Of a stretch of 64,000 nucleotides of DNA, positions 37,786-46,860 are shown piece by piece. The translations under genes were made by a program, and so were the position numbers. Source of the DNA: Mycobacterium terramassiliense (GTDB lineage: Bacteria > Actinomycetota > Actinomycetes > Mycobacteriales > Mycobacteriaceae); NCBI RefSeq assembly GCF_900157385.1, contig NZ_LT717700.1, positions 953,818-1,017,817 of the forward strand, in the 5' to 3' direction. Position 1 is the first letter of the stretch. Every line of letters begins with the position of its first letter. The notes beneath the pieces are model-generated. The model saw only the letters and a list, made by a program, of their open reading frames with translations. It searched no databases and was not told where the DNA came from.

Positions 37786-39201
37786 GTGGCCAAAACCTTC
37801 GTCGGCTCCCGCGTTCGCCAGCTCCGCAACGAGCGCGGTTTTTCTCAAGCGGCGCTCGCCCAGATGCTGGAGATCTCGCCGAGCTATCTCAACCAGATCG
37901 AGCACGACGTCCGCCCCCTGACGGTGGCCGTGCTGCTCCGCATCACCGAGGTGTTCGGGGTGGACGCCACCTTCTTCGCCTCGCAGGACGACACCCGGCT
38001 GGTCGCCGAGCTGCGCGAGGTGACCATGGACCGCGACCTGGACATCGACGTCGAGCCCACCGAGGTGGCCGAGATGGTCAGCGCTCATCCCGCCCTGGCC
38101 CGCGCCGTGGTCAACCTGCACCGGCGCTACCGGATCACCACCGCGCAGCTGGCCGCAGCCACCGAGGAGCGCTACTCCGACGGCAGCGGCAGCGGGTCGA
38201 TCACCATGCCCCACGAAGAGGTGCGCGACTACTTCTACCAACGCCAGAACTACCTGCACGAGCTGGACACCGCCGCCGAGGACCTCACCATCAAGATGCG
38301 CCTGCACCACGGCGACCTCGCCCGCGAATTGACCCGCCGGCTCACCGAGGTGCACGGCGTGCACATCACCCGGCGCATCGACCTCGGCGACACCGTCCTG
38401 CACCGCTTCGACCCCCACAGCAAGACGCTGGAGATCAGCAACCACCTCTCCTCGGGTCAGCAGGTGTTCAAGCTGGCCGCCGAACTGGCCTACCTCGAGT
38501 TCGGCGACCTGATCGACAGCCTGGTCGCCGAGGGCAAGTTCACCAGCGACGAGTCGCACACCCTGGCCCGGCTGGGGCTGGCCAATTACTTCGCCGCGGC
38601 CGCGGTGCTGCCCTACCGCCAGTTCCACGACGTCGCCGAGAACTTCCGCTACGACGTCGAGCGGTTGTCGTCGTTCTACTCGGTCAGTTACGAGACCATC
38701 GCGCACCGGCTTTCGACGTTGCAACGGCCGACGATGCGCGGGGTGCCGTTCTCGTTCGTCCGGGTGGACCGTGCCGGCAACATGTCAAAACGCCAGTCCG
38801 CCACCGGCTTTCACTTCTCCTCCAGCGGAGGGACGTGCCCGTTGTGGAACGTGTACGAAACGTTCGCCAACCCGGGAAAGATCCTGGTGCAGATCGCCCA
38901 GATGCCCGACGGGCGCAACTACATGTGGGTGGCCCGCACCGTGGAGCGCCGCGCCGCGCGGTATGGTCAGCCCGGTAAAACCTTCGCGATCGGGCTGGGC
39001 TGCGAGCTCCGCCACGCTCATCGGCTCGTCTACTCGGAAGGACTCGACTTGTCCGGGGATATCGCCACACCGATCGGCGCGGGCTGCCGCACCTGCGAAC
39101 GCGACAACTGCCCCCAGCGGGCGTTCCCGGCCCTGGGGCGCGCACTCGATCTCGACGAGCACCGCAGCACCGTGTCGCCGTACCTGGTGAAGCAAGCGTG
39201 A
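37786..39201 (+). CDS. ramB: Transcriptional regulator RamB
   Basis: A 471-residue regulator. The N-terminal XRE-type HTH (VRQLRNERGFSQAALAQMLE, SPSYLNQIEHDVRPL) is followed by an IrrE-like degenerate peptidase region (residues 170-300, LAAELAYLEFGDL) and a C-terminal DUF2083 domain with a cysteine set ending CRTCERDNCPQRAFPALGR. RamB represses glyoxylate-cycle genes such as icl on good carbon sources, and autoregulates. The GTG start at 37786 fits the ortholog. The next gene's GTG overlaps its stop (GTGA). Confidence 0.92.
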   Translation: MAKTFVGSRVRQLRNERGFSQAALAQMLEISPSYLNQIEHDVRPLTVAVLLRITEVFGVDATFFASQDDTRLVAELREVTMDRDLDIDVEPTEVAEMVSAHPALARAVVNLHRRYRITTAQLAAATEERYSDGSGSGSITMPHEEVRDYFYQRQNYLHELDTAAEDLTIKMRLHHGDLARELTRRLTEVHGVHITRRIDLGDTVLHRFDPHSKTLEISNHLSSGQQVFKLAAELAYLEFGDLIDSLVAEGKFTSDESHTLARLGLANYFAAAAVLPYRQFHDVAENFRYDVERLSSFYSVSYETIAHRLSTLQRPTMRGVPFSFVRVDRAGNMSKRQSATGFHFSSSGGTCPLWNVYETFANPGKILVQIAQMPDGRNYMWVARTVERRAARYGQPGKTFAIGLGCELRHAHRLVYSEGLDLSGDIATPIGAGCRTCERDNCPQRAFPALGRALDLDEHRSTVSPYLVKQA

Positions 39202-39758
39202 CCGGGACTCAGGGCGGCCGCATCCCGTCGGGCCGGTTCCGCGAACTGGGGCCGATCAACTGGGTGATGGCGAAGGCCGCCGCGCGCAGGATGCGGGTTC
39301 CGGAGATGCACTTGTTCACCACCCTGGGCCAGCGCCGGGCGCTGTTCTGGACCTGGTCGATGTACAGCGGGCGGCTGCTGCGGGGCCGGCTGCCGGCCGT
39401 CGACACCGAGTTGGTGATCCTGCGGGTCGCGCACGTGCGCGGTTGCGAATACGAGCTGCAGCACCATCGCGGGATGGCGCGAAATCAGGGCCTGAACGAC
39501 GATTTGCAGGCCGCGATTTTCGCCTGGCCCGAGACGCTGGACCGGGTCGAGGCGCGCCTGACCGTGCGGCAGCAGGCGCTGCTGGCGGCCACCGACGAGT
39601 TCCTGACGCAGCGCACCGTCACCGACGACACCTGGCGGCAGCTGGCGACGCACCTGGATCGGCGTCAGCTCATCGAATTCTGCTTGCTGGCAAGCCAATA
39701 CGACGGCCTGGCCGCGACCATGTCGGCGCTGGCCATCCCGTTGGACAGGCCAAGCTAG
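39198..39758 (+). CDS. AhpD-like/carboxymuconolactone decarboxylase-family protein (Rv0464c-like)
   Basis: A 186-residue all-helical protein of the CMD/AhpD fold. The key block is ILRVAHVRGCEYELQHHRGMAR, where CX6H replaces the CXXC of true AhpD, so peroxidatic thiol-disulfide exchange is unlikely by the standard mechanism. Conserved LTVRQQALLAATDEFL follows. Function unknown; many such proteins are annotated as carboxymuconolactone decarboxylases without evidence. It is coupled to ramB by a GTGA overlap and its 3' end overlaps the convergent next gene by four bases. Confidence 0.8.
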   Translation: MTGTQGGRIPSGRFRELGPINWVMAKAAARRMRVPEMHLFTTLGQRRALFWTWSMYSGRLLRGRLPAVDTELVILRVAHVRGCEYELQHHRGMARNQGLNDDLQAAIFAWPETLDRVEARLTVRQQALLAATDEFLTQRTVTDDTWRQLATHLDRRQLIEFCLLASQYDGLAATMSALAIPLDRPS

Positions 39759-40030
39759 AAGTAGACGTCGGCCAGCACGGCCAGCGTCAGCGTCACCGGC
39801 AGCAGGGGCAGGCCGAATCCGAAGCCCGACCAGGCGTACTTTTTGCGCCGGCGCTGCAGCGACGCCCACAGGGTGGCGCAGACCGCCAGCGCGAGCGAAA
39901 GCAGCAATACCGTCGGCGCCCACTGGCCTACCGCCGCGTTGTCGTCGGCGATCGAAAAGGCCACCAGCCACAGGACATAACCGGTGGCGATGCCGCCGAT
40001 GACGCCAATTACGGTGTCGCTGCGAATCAT
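39755..40030 (-). CDS. Small membrane protein (Rv0463-like)
   Basis: A 91-residue protein with three hydrophobic stretches: VIGVIGGIATGYVLWLVAFS, WAPTVLLLSLALAVCATLWA and FGLPLLPVTLTLAVLADVYF, the first two separated by an acidic loop. A basic RRRKK lies between the second and third. Function unknown. The ATG at 40030 is chosen because it is five bases beyond the lpdC stop, making it the second gene of an lpdC operon. Confidence 0.78.
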   Translation of the reverse strand: MIRSDTVIGVIGGIATGYVLWLVAFSIADDNAAVGQWAPTVLLLSLALAVCATLWASLQRRRKKYAWSGFGFGLPLLPVTLTLAVLADVYF

Positions 40031-40035
40031 TGACG

Positions 40036-41430
40036 TCAGAAGTTGATCATATGGCCGGTCAAGCCGTGGAAGCATTCCTGCAGCGCCTCCGACATGGTCG
40101 GGTGGGTGTGCACGTTGCGGGCCAGCTCGGTGGCGGTCAGGTCCCACTTCTGCGCCAGCGTCAGCTCGGGCAACAGCTCGGACACGTCGTGGCCGATCAG
40201 GTGCCCGCCCAGCAGCTCGCCATACTTGCCGTCGGCGACCAGCTTGACGAAACCGCTGGGGTCGCCCAGGCCGTGGGCCTTGCCGTTGGCGGTGAACGGG
40301 AACTTGGCCACCACGACGTCGTAGCCCTCCTCGCGGGCCTGCTCCTCGGTGAGCCCGAAGCTGGCGACCTGCGGCTGGCAGAACGTCGCGCGCGGCAGCA
40401 TGCGGTAGTCGCCGAGGGCCATAGTCTCCGCGCCGGCGATGGTTTCGGCCGCCACCACGCCCATGGCCTCGGCGACATGGGCCAGCATCAGCCGCCCGGT
40501 GACGTCGCCGATCGCGTAGATGTGGTCGACGTTGGTGCGCATGTAGTCGGTGATGCCGATCGCCTTGCGCTCGGTCAGCGCTACCCCTGCCGCCTCCAGC
40601 CCGTAGCCTTCGACGTTGGGCGCAAACCCGATGGCCTGCAACACTTTCGCGGCCTTGAGCTCCTCGGCGTTACCGTCCTTGCTGACCGCCACCGTCACCT
40701 CGGCGCCGTTGTCGTTGATGGACTCGACCTTGGTTCCGGTGAGGATCTTGATGCCCAGCTTCTTGAACTGTTTCTCGATCTCCTTGGAGACCTCGGCGTC
40801 CTCGTTGGGCAGCGCTCGCGGCAGGAACTCCACGATGGTCACGTCGACCCCGTAGTTCTTCAGCACGTAGCCGAACTCCATGCCGATCGCCCCGGCCCCG
40901 GCGATGATGATCGACTCCGGCAGCTCCCGGGACAGGATCTGTTCCTCATAGGTCACCACGTTCGCCGACAGCGACGTCCCCGGAACCAGCCGGGTGCTGC
41001 TGCCGGTGGCGATGATGACGTTGTCGAACGTGACGGTATCGGTGCCCCCGTCGTTGAGATCGACGGACAGCGTGTGGGGGTCGGTGAACCTGCCGTACCC
41101 GTGGATCTCGGTGATCTTGTTCTTCTTCATCAGGAAGTGCACGCCGGCGACGCGGCCCTCGGCCACCTTGCGGCTGCGGTCGAAGGCGATGCCGTAATCG
41201 AACGTCGCCTCGCCGCCGATCCCAAAGGTCTTGGCCTCTTTGGTGAAGATGTGGGCGAGCTCGGCGTTGCGCAGCAACGCCTTGGACGGAATGCAGCCGA
41301 CGTTGAGGCAGACCCCGCCCCAGTACTTCGACTCGACGATTGCGGTGTTCAGGCCCAGCTGCGCGGCGCGAATGGCCGCGACGTATCCGCCGGGGCCGGC
41401 ACCGAGGACGACGACGTCATAGTGAGTCAC
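40036..41430 (-). CDS. lpdC: Dihydrolipoamide dehydrogenase
   Basis: A 464-residue flavoprotein that reoxidises lipoamide in pyruvate and branched-chain keto acid dehydrogenases and, in mycobacteria, in peroxynitrite reductase with DlaT and AhpD. FAD motif [20 protein letters not shown]; redox disulfide [13 protein letters not shown] (Cys41 and Cys46); NAD motif [16 protein letters not shown]; active-site [10 protein letters not shown]. The GTG at 41430 starts the protein as THYDVVVLG. It precedes the small Rv0463-like gene. Confidence 0.97.
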   Translation of the reverse strand: MTHYDVVVLGAGPGGYVAAIRAAQLGLNTAIVESKYWGGVCLNVGCIPSKALLRNAELAHIFTKEAKTFGIGGEATFDYGIAFDRSRKVAEGRVAGVHFLMKKNKITEIHGYGRFTDPHTLSVDLNDGGTDTVTFDNVIIATGSSTRLVPGTSLSANVVTYEEQILSRELPESIIIAGAGAIGMEFGYVLKNYGVDVTIVEFLPRALPNEDAEVSKEIEKQFKKLGIKILTGTKVESINDNGAEVTVAVSKDGNAEELKAAKVLQAIGFAPNVEGYGLEAAGVALTERKAIGITDYMRTNVDHIYAIGDVTGRLMLAHVAEAMGVVAAETIAGAETMALGDYRMLPRATFCQPQVASFGLTEEQAREEGYDVVVAKFPFTANGKAHGLGDPSGFVKLVADGKYGELLGGHLIGHDVSELLPELTLAQKWDLTATELARNVHTHPTMSEALQECFHGLTGHMINF

Positions 41431-41539
41431 GAGCCCTACCCTAGTGGGGCCCACCGCCCTCTGGGACGCCGAGTGTGGGCCCTGAGCATGCGAACTGCCC
41501 CGAATTCGTCCCCAGGCCCCACGCTCGCGGGCCGGGGGC

Positions 41540-42097
41540 CTAGTACGGGATCACGCCGATCAGGCAGTGGCCCGTGCGCTCGCAGAAGTAGTAGCCGTAC
41601 AGGGGCGCGGCGGCCGCGACGGACGCGAACGGCCCCGACATCACCGCGAGCGACAGCGCCGAGAGCAGAGCCCTGCCCTGCGCCATCGCCAACATCACGC
41701 CCCCCACCGCGCACGCCACCACGTACACCAGGACCGCGAACGCCGTGGCCGTCTTGTCGACCGAGTGATACCACCAGTAGAACAGCCCGAGCCCCACCAC
41801 GGCCGACACCATCCACACGCCGAGCAGCACCAGGACCAGCTGCCACCACTTCAGGTACAGGTAACGACCGGGAACGGTGACCGGCTGCACCGGCACGCCG
41901 CCCGCTTCGCCCTCGGCGGCCTCGACCGCCGCGGACGTCTCGGGCTCGGCCGGCCGCTCGGGTGCCTTCGGCGCAGGCTGCGCGCCGGTGTCGTCCTCGT
42001 CGTCGAAGTTCGGGACGAACGACTGGGTGCCGGTGTCGTCCTCGTCGTCGAAGTTCGGGACGAACGACTGCGTGCCGGTGTCCTCGTCGTCAGCCAC
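41540..42097 (-). CDS. Membrane protein with acidic repeat N-terminus (Rv0461-like)
   Basis: A 185-residue protein. Residues 1-40 are an acidic repeat, two copies of a 15-residue unit around [13 protein letters not shown]. Residues 85-185 carry three or four membrane helices ([40 protein letters not shown] and [20 protein letters not shown]), ending [14 protein letters not shown]. No known function. The GTG start at 42097 overlaps the end of the upstream small membrane gene by eight bases. Confidence 0.8.
   Translation of the reverse strand: MADDEDTGTQSFVPNFDDEDDTGTQSFVPNFDDEDDTGAQPAPKAPERPAEPETSAAVEAAEGEAGGVPVQPVTVPGRYLYLKWWQLVLVLLGVWMVSAVVGLGLFYWWYHSVDKTATAFAVLVYVVACAVGGVMLAMAQGRALLSALSLAVMSGPFASVAAAAPLYGYYFCERTGHCLIGVIPY
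41984..42073. repeat. 45-bp tandem repeat in the Rv0461-like gene
   Basis: Two direct 45-base copies (41984-42028 and 42029-42073) differing at one base, with a further partial copy to about 42089. The unit is a multiple of three, so copy changes keep the frame. It encodes the acidic [13 protein letters not shown] repeat. Confidence 0.85.
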
Positions 42098-42368
42098 CGG
42101 AGGCCACCTGCAGGGCGACGAGGGCACCGAACCAGCCCGGCGCGAGCGACAGGATGAACGCGCCCACCATGGTGACCCAGCGCCGCCCGGAGAACAGGAC
42201 CGTCAGCAGCCCGCTCACGGTGGGGATCCCGAGCACCAGCGCGATCACGACGTCGGGGCGCACCCTGGCATGCACCAGCACGGTGAGCGCGACACCGGTC
42301 AACATCCCGACCGCGCAGCCGATCAGCATGGCGCCGGCCAGCACCCAAGGACGCGGAAGCGGGATCAC
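42090..42368 (-). CDS. Small membrane protein (Rv0460-like)
   Basis: A 92-residue integral membrane protein starting at a GTG (IPLPRPWVLAGAMLIGCAV follows). Three hydrophobic segments cover most of it: AGAMLIGCAVGMLTGVALTV, VVIALVLGIPTVSGLLTVLF and TMVGAFILSLAPGWFGALVA. Function unknown. It overlaps the Rv0461-like start and probably shares its transcript. Confidence 0.8.
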   Translation of the reverse strand: MIPLPRPWVLAGAMLIGCAVGMLTGVALTVLVHARVRPDVVIALVLGIPTVSGLLTVLFSGRRWVTMVGAFILSLAPGWFGALVALQVASGG

Positions 42369-42387
42369 GCTGACGAGGTTAGCGCGG

Positions 42388-42918
42388 TCATCGACCGCCG
42401 GGCCCGCACGTTTCCGGCGCGGCCGGGCCGTCGAGGGCCACCACCGGGCCGCGCTCCGACGGTCGCTCGCCGCGCTCGTAGGCGGCCCCGGTGATGACCC
42501 CCGCGCCCCGCAGCGCGGCGTTCTCGTCGTCGGTGAAGACGCGCCCGCGGCTGAGAAACCGCACGCCCTCCGGCGCCTCGAGGCTGAAGCCGCCGCCGCG
42601 TCCCGGCACCACGTCGATGACGAGCTGGGTGTGCTTCCAGGCCTCGTACTGCGGGCCCGAAATCCACACCGGCACCCCGTCCCCGACGTCGAGGACGCCG
42701 AGCAGCACGTCGCGGTCGCCGACCAGGAAGTCGCCACTCGGGTAGCACATCGGCGACGACCCGTCGCAGCAGCCGCCGGATTGGTGGAACATCAGCGCGC
42801 CGTGGCGCTCCTGCAGCCGCGCCAGCAGCTGCGCGGCGGCGGGGGTGATGACGGCACCCGCGACCCCGTGGCGCCGCCGCTCGCCGCTATGACGCCGCGC
42901 ATCGTCGCCGGGGCGCAT
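42388..42918 (-). CDS. DUF779-family protein (Rv0459-like)
   Basis: A 176-residue protein. The DUF779 core reads LMFHQSGGCCDGSSPMCYP, GDFLVGDRDVLLGVLDVGDG, WKHTQLVIDVVPGRGGGFSL and EAPEGVRFLSRGRVF. DUF779 proteins are typically encoded beside aldehyde dehydrogenases in actinobacteria and may help handle the aldehyde or the active-site thiol, but the mechanism is not known. The ATG at 42918 shares a base with the stop of the aldehyde dehydrogenase gene (TGATG). Conserved homology starts about residue 25, so a later start is possible. Confidence 0.83.
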   Translation of the reverse strand: MRPGDDARRHSGERRRHGVAGAVITPAAAQLLARLQERHGALMFHQSGGCCDGSSPMCYPSGDFLVGDRDVLLGVLDVGDGVPVWISGPQYEAWKHTQLVIDVVPGRGGGFSLEAPEGVRFLSRGRVFTDDENAALRGAGVITGAAYERGERPSERGPVVALDGPAAPETCGPGGR

Positions 42919-44441
42919 CAGAAGAACCCTTGCGCCTTCTCGGAGTAGGACACCAGCAGGTTCTTGGTCTGCTGATAGTGGTCGAGCATCATCTTGTGGT
43001 TCTCCCGGCCGATGCCGGACTGCTTGTAGCCACCGAACGCGGCGTGCGCGGGATAGGCGTGGTAGCAGTTGACCCACACCCGGCCGGCCTGGATGTCGCG
43101 CCCGGCCCGGTAGGCGGTGTTGCCGTCGCGGCTCCACACCCCCGCGCCCAGGCCGTAGAGCGTGTCGTTGGCGATCGATATCGCGTCGTCGTAGTCGGAG
43201 AACGACGTCACCGCCACCACCGGACCGAAGATCTCCTCCTGGAAGATGCGCATCTTGTTGTTGCCCGCGAAGATCGTCGGCTGCATGTAGTAGCCGCCGG
43301 ACAGGTCGCCGCCCAACTCGGCGCGCTCCCCGCCGGTGATGATCTTGGCGCCCTCGCCCTTGCCGATTTCGATGTAGGACAGGATCTTTTCCAGCTGGTC
43401 GTTGGACGCTTGCGAGCCCAGCATCGTCTGGATGTCCAGCGGGTCGCCCTGCCGCACCGCCTTCGTGCGGATCGCGGCCAGCTCCAGGAACTCGTCGTAG
43501 ATGTCGGCCTGGATCAGGCTGCGCGACGGGCAGGTGCACACCTCGCCCTGATTGAGGGCGAACATGGTGAAGCCCTCCAGCGCCTTGTCCTGGAAGTCGT
43601 CGGCCCGGGCCAGCACGTCGGAGAAGAACACGTTGGGGCTCTTGCCGCCGAGCTCCAGGGTCACCGGGATCAGGTTCTGCGAGGCGTACTGCATGATGAG
43701 CCGCCCGGTGGTGGTCTCCCCGGTGAACGCGATCTTGGCGATCCGGTTGCTCGACGCCAGCGGCTTGCCGGCCTCGGCGCCAAACCCGTTGACGACGTTG
43801 ACAACTCCCGCCGGCACCAGATCGCCGATCAGCGACATCAGATAGAGCACCGACGCCGGGGTCTGCTCGGCGGGCTTGAGCACCACCGCGTTGCCGGCCG
43901 CCAGCGCGGGCGCCATCTTCCAGGCGGCCATCAGGATCGGGAAGTTCCACGGGATGATCTGCCCGACCACCCCGAGCGGCTCGTGGAAGTGATACGCGAC
44001 GGTGTCCTCGTCGACCTGCGACAGCGAACCCTCCTGCGCGCGGATCGCCGCGGCGAAGTAGCGGAAATGGTCGGCGGCCAGCGGGATGTCGGCGGCCAGC
44101 GCCTCGCGGACCGGCTTGCCGTTGTCCCAGACCTCGGCCACCGCCAGCGCGGCCTTGTTCTCCTCGATCCGGTCGGCGATCTTGTTCAGGATGGCCGCCC
44201 GCTCGGCCGGCGCGGTCTTGCCCCACGCCGGGGCCGCCGCGTGCGCGGCGTCGAGCGCCTTGTCGACGTCGGCCTCGTCGGAGCGGGGCACCTCGCAGAA
44301 CGTCTGGCCGGTCACCGGCGTCGGGTTTTCGAAATAGCGGCCGCCCACCGGCGCGACCCACTGGCCGCCGATGAAGTTCCCGTACCGGGATTCGTACGAC
44401 ATCAACGCCCCGGCGGACCCCGGACGTGCGAAAACAGTCAT
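42918..44441 (-). CDS. NAD-dependent aldehyde dehydrogenase (Rv0458-like)
   Basis: A 507-residue ALDH-superfamily enzyme oxidising an aldehyde to the acid. [20 protein letters not shown] is the NAD-binding region, [12 protein letters not shown] has the catalytic Glu, and [15 protein letters not shown] holds the nucleophilic Cys. The C-terminus has [19 protein letters not shown]. It is closest in style to bacterial acetaldehyde dehydrogenases of the AldA/ExaC type. The ATG at 44441 ([18 protein letters not shown] follows) is chosen over one twelve codons upstream. It shares a 59-base divergent promoter region with the peptidase gene; that gap contains GTGT-AAT-ACAC at 44467-44477. Confidence 0.93.
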   Translation of the reverse strand: MTVFARPGSAGALMSYESRYGNFIGGQWVAPVGGRYFENPTPVTGQTFCEVPRSDEADVDKALDAAHAAAPAWGKTAPAERAAILNKIADRIEENKAALAVAEVWDNGKPVREALAADIPLAADHFRYFAAAIRAQEGSLSQVDEDTVAYHFHEPLGVVGQIIPWNFPILMAAWKMAPALAAGNAVVLKPAEQTPASVLYLMSLIGDLVPAGVVNVVNGFGAEAGKPLASSNRIAKIAFTGETTTGRLIMQYASQNLIPVTLELGGKSPNVFFSDVLARADDFQDKALEGFTMFALNQGEVCTCPSRSLIQADIYDEFLELAAIRTKAVRQGDPLDIQTMLGSQASNDQLEKILSYIEIGKGEGAKIITGGERAELGGDLSGGYYMQPTIFAGNNKMRIFQEEIFGPVVAVTSFSDYDDAISIANDTLYGLGAGVWSRDGNTAYRAGRDIQAGRVWVNCYHAYPAHAAFGGYKQSGIGRENHKMMLDHYQQTKNLLVSYSEKAQGFF

Positions 44442-44500
44442 CTGCCCGTCTCCTCGTTTCGACCTTGTGTAATACACCTCACACTACCGCCGGGGCCAGA

Positions 44501-46576
44501 ATGGCTCCCATGACGCCTGAAGACCCCTACCTGTGGCTCGAGGACATCACCGCCGACGAGGCGCTGGACTGGGTGCGGGCGCATAACGAGCCCACCCTGG
44601 CGACGTTTGGCGACGCGGAGTTCGACGGGATGCGCGCCGAGGCGCTCGAGGTGCTCGACACCGACGCCCGGATTCCGTATGTGGTGCGCCGCGGCGAGCA
44701 CCTCTACAACTTCTGGCGCGATGCCGCCAACCCGCGGGGGCTGTGGCGGCGCACCACGCTGGACAGTTACCGCACGGACTCCCCGGAGTGGGATGTGCTC
44801 ATCGACGTGGACGAGCTCGGTCGAACCGACAACACGAATTGGGTGTGGGCGGGCGCCGGCGTCATCGAACCCGACCACACCCGCGGCCTGATCCGCCTGT
44901 CCCGCGGAGGCTCGGACGCTTCCATCGTGCGCGAATTCGACATGGCCACACGCGAATTCGTCGCCGACGGCTTCCAGCTGCCCGAGGCGAAGTCGCAGAT
45001 CGCCTGGGCCGATCCGGACACCGTCCTGGTCGGCACCGACTTCGGCGCCGACTCCCTCACCGACTCCGGCTACCCGCGCGTCATCAAGCGATGGCGCCGG
45101 GGCACCCCATTGACCGACGCCGAGCTCGTCTTCGAGGGCGCCCGCTCCGACGTCAGCGTCTCCGCGGCCGCGGACCGCACGCCCGGCTTCGAGCGAACCT
45201 TTCTGGGCCGGGCGCTCGACTTCTGGAACGAGGAGCTCTACGAGCTGCGCGGCGCGGAGCTGATCCGCATCGACGCGCCCACCGACGCGACCCTGTCGAT
45301 TCACCGCGAGTGGATCCTCATCGAGCTGCGCACCGATTGGTACACCGGCAGCGCGACCTTCACCGCGGGTTCGCTGCTGGCCGCCGACTACGACGAATTC
45401 CTCGACGGCACAGCCGAACTGACCGTGGTGTTCGAGCCGGACGAGCACACGGCACTGAACCACTACGCCTGGACCAAGGACCGCCTGCTGATCGTCACGC
45501 TGGCCGACGTGGCCAGCCGCGTGGAGATCGTCACGCCGCCTGCGCGTGACGACCCGCAGCGCCCGGCTCCGCCGCGCTTGCGCTCGTCACGCGCCGGGTG
45601 GCGGCGCGAACCCGTCGCGGGCATCCCGGCCGCGACCAACACCGTCGTCGTCGCCGCCGACGACACCGGCGACGAATTCTTCCTCGATTCCAGCGGATTC
45701 GTCACGCCCTCCCGGCTGTTGCGCGGCGCCGGCGGCAAGCGGCTCGAGCCGATCAAATCCGCCCCGGCGTTCTTCGACGCCGAAAAGCTCTCGGTGGCCC
45801 AGCATTTCGTCGCATCGACCGACGGTACGGCGATCCCGTACTTCGTCGTGCGGCGCGCCGATACCGACGGCCCGGGCCCCACCCTGCTGAGCGGCTACGG
45901 CGGTTTCGAGACCGCCAACACACCGGCCTACAGCGGCGTGCTGGGCCGGCTGTGGCTGGCGCGCGGCGGCACTTACGTGCTGGCCAACATTCGCGGCGGC
46001 GGCGAGTACGGGCCCGGCTGGCACACCCAGGCGATGCGCGAGAACCGGCACAAGGTCGCCGAGGACTTCGCCGCGGTGGCAACCGATCTGGTGGACCGCG
46101 GCATCACGACCGTCGACCGGCTGGGCGCGCGGGGCGGCAGCAACGGCGGGCTGCTGATGGGCGTCATGCTCACCCAGTACCCGGAAAAGTTCGGCGCGCT
46201 GGTCTGCGACGTGCCGCTGCTGGACATGAAGCGCTACCACCTGCTGCTGGCCGGGGCGTCGTGGATGGCCGAGTACGGCGACCCGGACAACCCCGACGAC
46301 TGGGCGTTCATCTCCGAATACTCGCCATACCAGAACGTTTCGGCGACGCGGCGCTACCCGCCCGTGCTGATGACCACGTCCACCCGCGACGACCGGGTCC
46401 ATCCGGGCCACGCCCGCAAGATGACGGCCGCCCTGCAGGCCGCCGGCCATGAGGTCTGGTACTACGAGAACATCGAGGGCGGCCACGCCGGCGCGGCCGA
46501 CAACGAACAGATCGCGTTCAAGTCGGCGCTCAGCTACTCGTTCCTCTGGCGGATGCTCGCGGGATCAAGCCGTTAA
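44501..46576 (+). CDS. Prolyl oligopeptidase-family serine peptidase (Rv0457c-like)
   Basis: A 691-residue S9A peptidase cleaving short peptides after proline. The N-terminal half is the seven-bladed propeller, beginning PEDPYLWLEDITADEALDWV. The C-terminal alpha/beta hydrolase domain carries the triad: Ser547 in RGGSNGGLLMG, Asp near 630 in TSTRDDRVHPGHA, His662 in IEGGHAGAADNEQ. No signal peptide, so it is cytoplasmic. A stretch of Arg- and Pro-rich linker (PPARDDPQRPAPPRLRSSRA) is inserted near residue 350 in the propeller. Confidence 0.93.
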   Translation: MAPMTPEDPYLWLEDITADEALDWVRAHNEPTLATFGDAEFDGMRAEALEVLDTDARIPYVVRRGEHLYNFWRDAANPRGLWRRTTLDSYRTDSPEWDVLIDVDELGRTDNTNWVWAGAGVIEPDHTRGLIRLSRGGSDASIVREFDMATREFVADGFQLPEAKSQIAWADPDTVLVGTDFGADSLTDSGYPRVIKRWRRGTPLTDAELVFEGARSDVSVSAAADRTPGFERTFLGRALDFWNEELYELRGAELIRIDAPTDATLSIHREWILIELRTDWYTGSATFTAGSLLAADYDEFLDGTAELTVVFEPDEHTALNHYAWTKDRLLIVTLADVASRVEIVTPPARDDPQRPAPPRLRSSRAGWRREPVAGIPAATNTVVVAADDTGDEFFLDSSGFVTPSRLLRGAGGKRLEPIKSAPAFFDAEKLSVAQHFVASTDGTAIPYFVVRRADTDGPGPTLLSGYGGFETANTPAYSGVLGRLWLARGGTYVLANIRGGGEYGPGWHTQAMRENRHKVAEDFAAVATDLVDRGITTVDRLGARGGSNGGLLMGVMLTQYPEKFGALVCDVPLLDMKRYHLLLAGASWMAEYGDPDNPDDWAFISEYSPYQNVSATRRYPPVLMTTSTRDDRVHPGHARKMTAALQAAGHEVWYYENIEGGHAGAADNEQIAFKSALSYSFLWRMLAGSSR

Positions 46577-46620
46577 GCTCGATGGTGATGTAGCGAAAGT
46601 TGTCGAGGAAGGCGCGGATC

Positions 46621-46860
46621 ATGAGAGCACCGAGGTTCATCGGCTTGGCGGCCTTGACGGCGATTGCCCCCATCGCGGTCCTCCTCGGAAGCCCGGCGCA
46701 CGCCGATACCGATCTCGGGAAGCCATGCGCTCCGGAAGGCGCGAAGGTGTGGGGCAACCCCGGCCCCATCTACTGCGCGCGCCAGGCGGACGGGCAAACG
46801 CAATGGGTGTCGATTCCCGTCGACGCAATGTGCGTGGCGTTCTGCGTCAATCACCCCTAG
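46621..46860 (+). CDS. Small secreted four-cysteine protein
   Basis: A 79-residue precursor. MRAPRFIGLAALTAIAPIAV, LLGSPAHA is a signal peptide with a likely cut after AHA, leaving about 50 residues that begin DTDLGKPCAPEGAKVWGNPG. The mature part has four Cys (GKPCAP, IYCAR, AMCVAFCVN), enough for two disulfides. A GAGGAAGG lies 9 bases before the ATG. I do not recognise a family. It ends 14 bases inside the convergent broken envelope gene. Confidence 0.72.
   Translation: MRAPRFIGLAALTAIAPIAVLLGSPAHADTDLGKPCAPEGAKVWGNPGPIYCARQADGQTQWVSIPVDAMCVAFCVNHP

Noticed and set aside
36799..38724. A 641-codon open frame on the minus strand across the thioesterase and ramB genes
   Set aside because: It is the reverse complement of conserved genes and its translation is low complexity; long antisense frames are common in this GC-rich DNA.
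40030..41880. A 616-codon plus-strand frame opposite lpdC
   Set aside because: Shadow of the LpdC gene, which has intact FAD, NAD and redox motifs.
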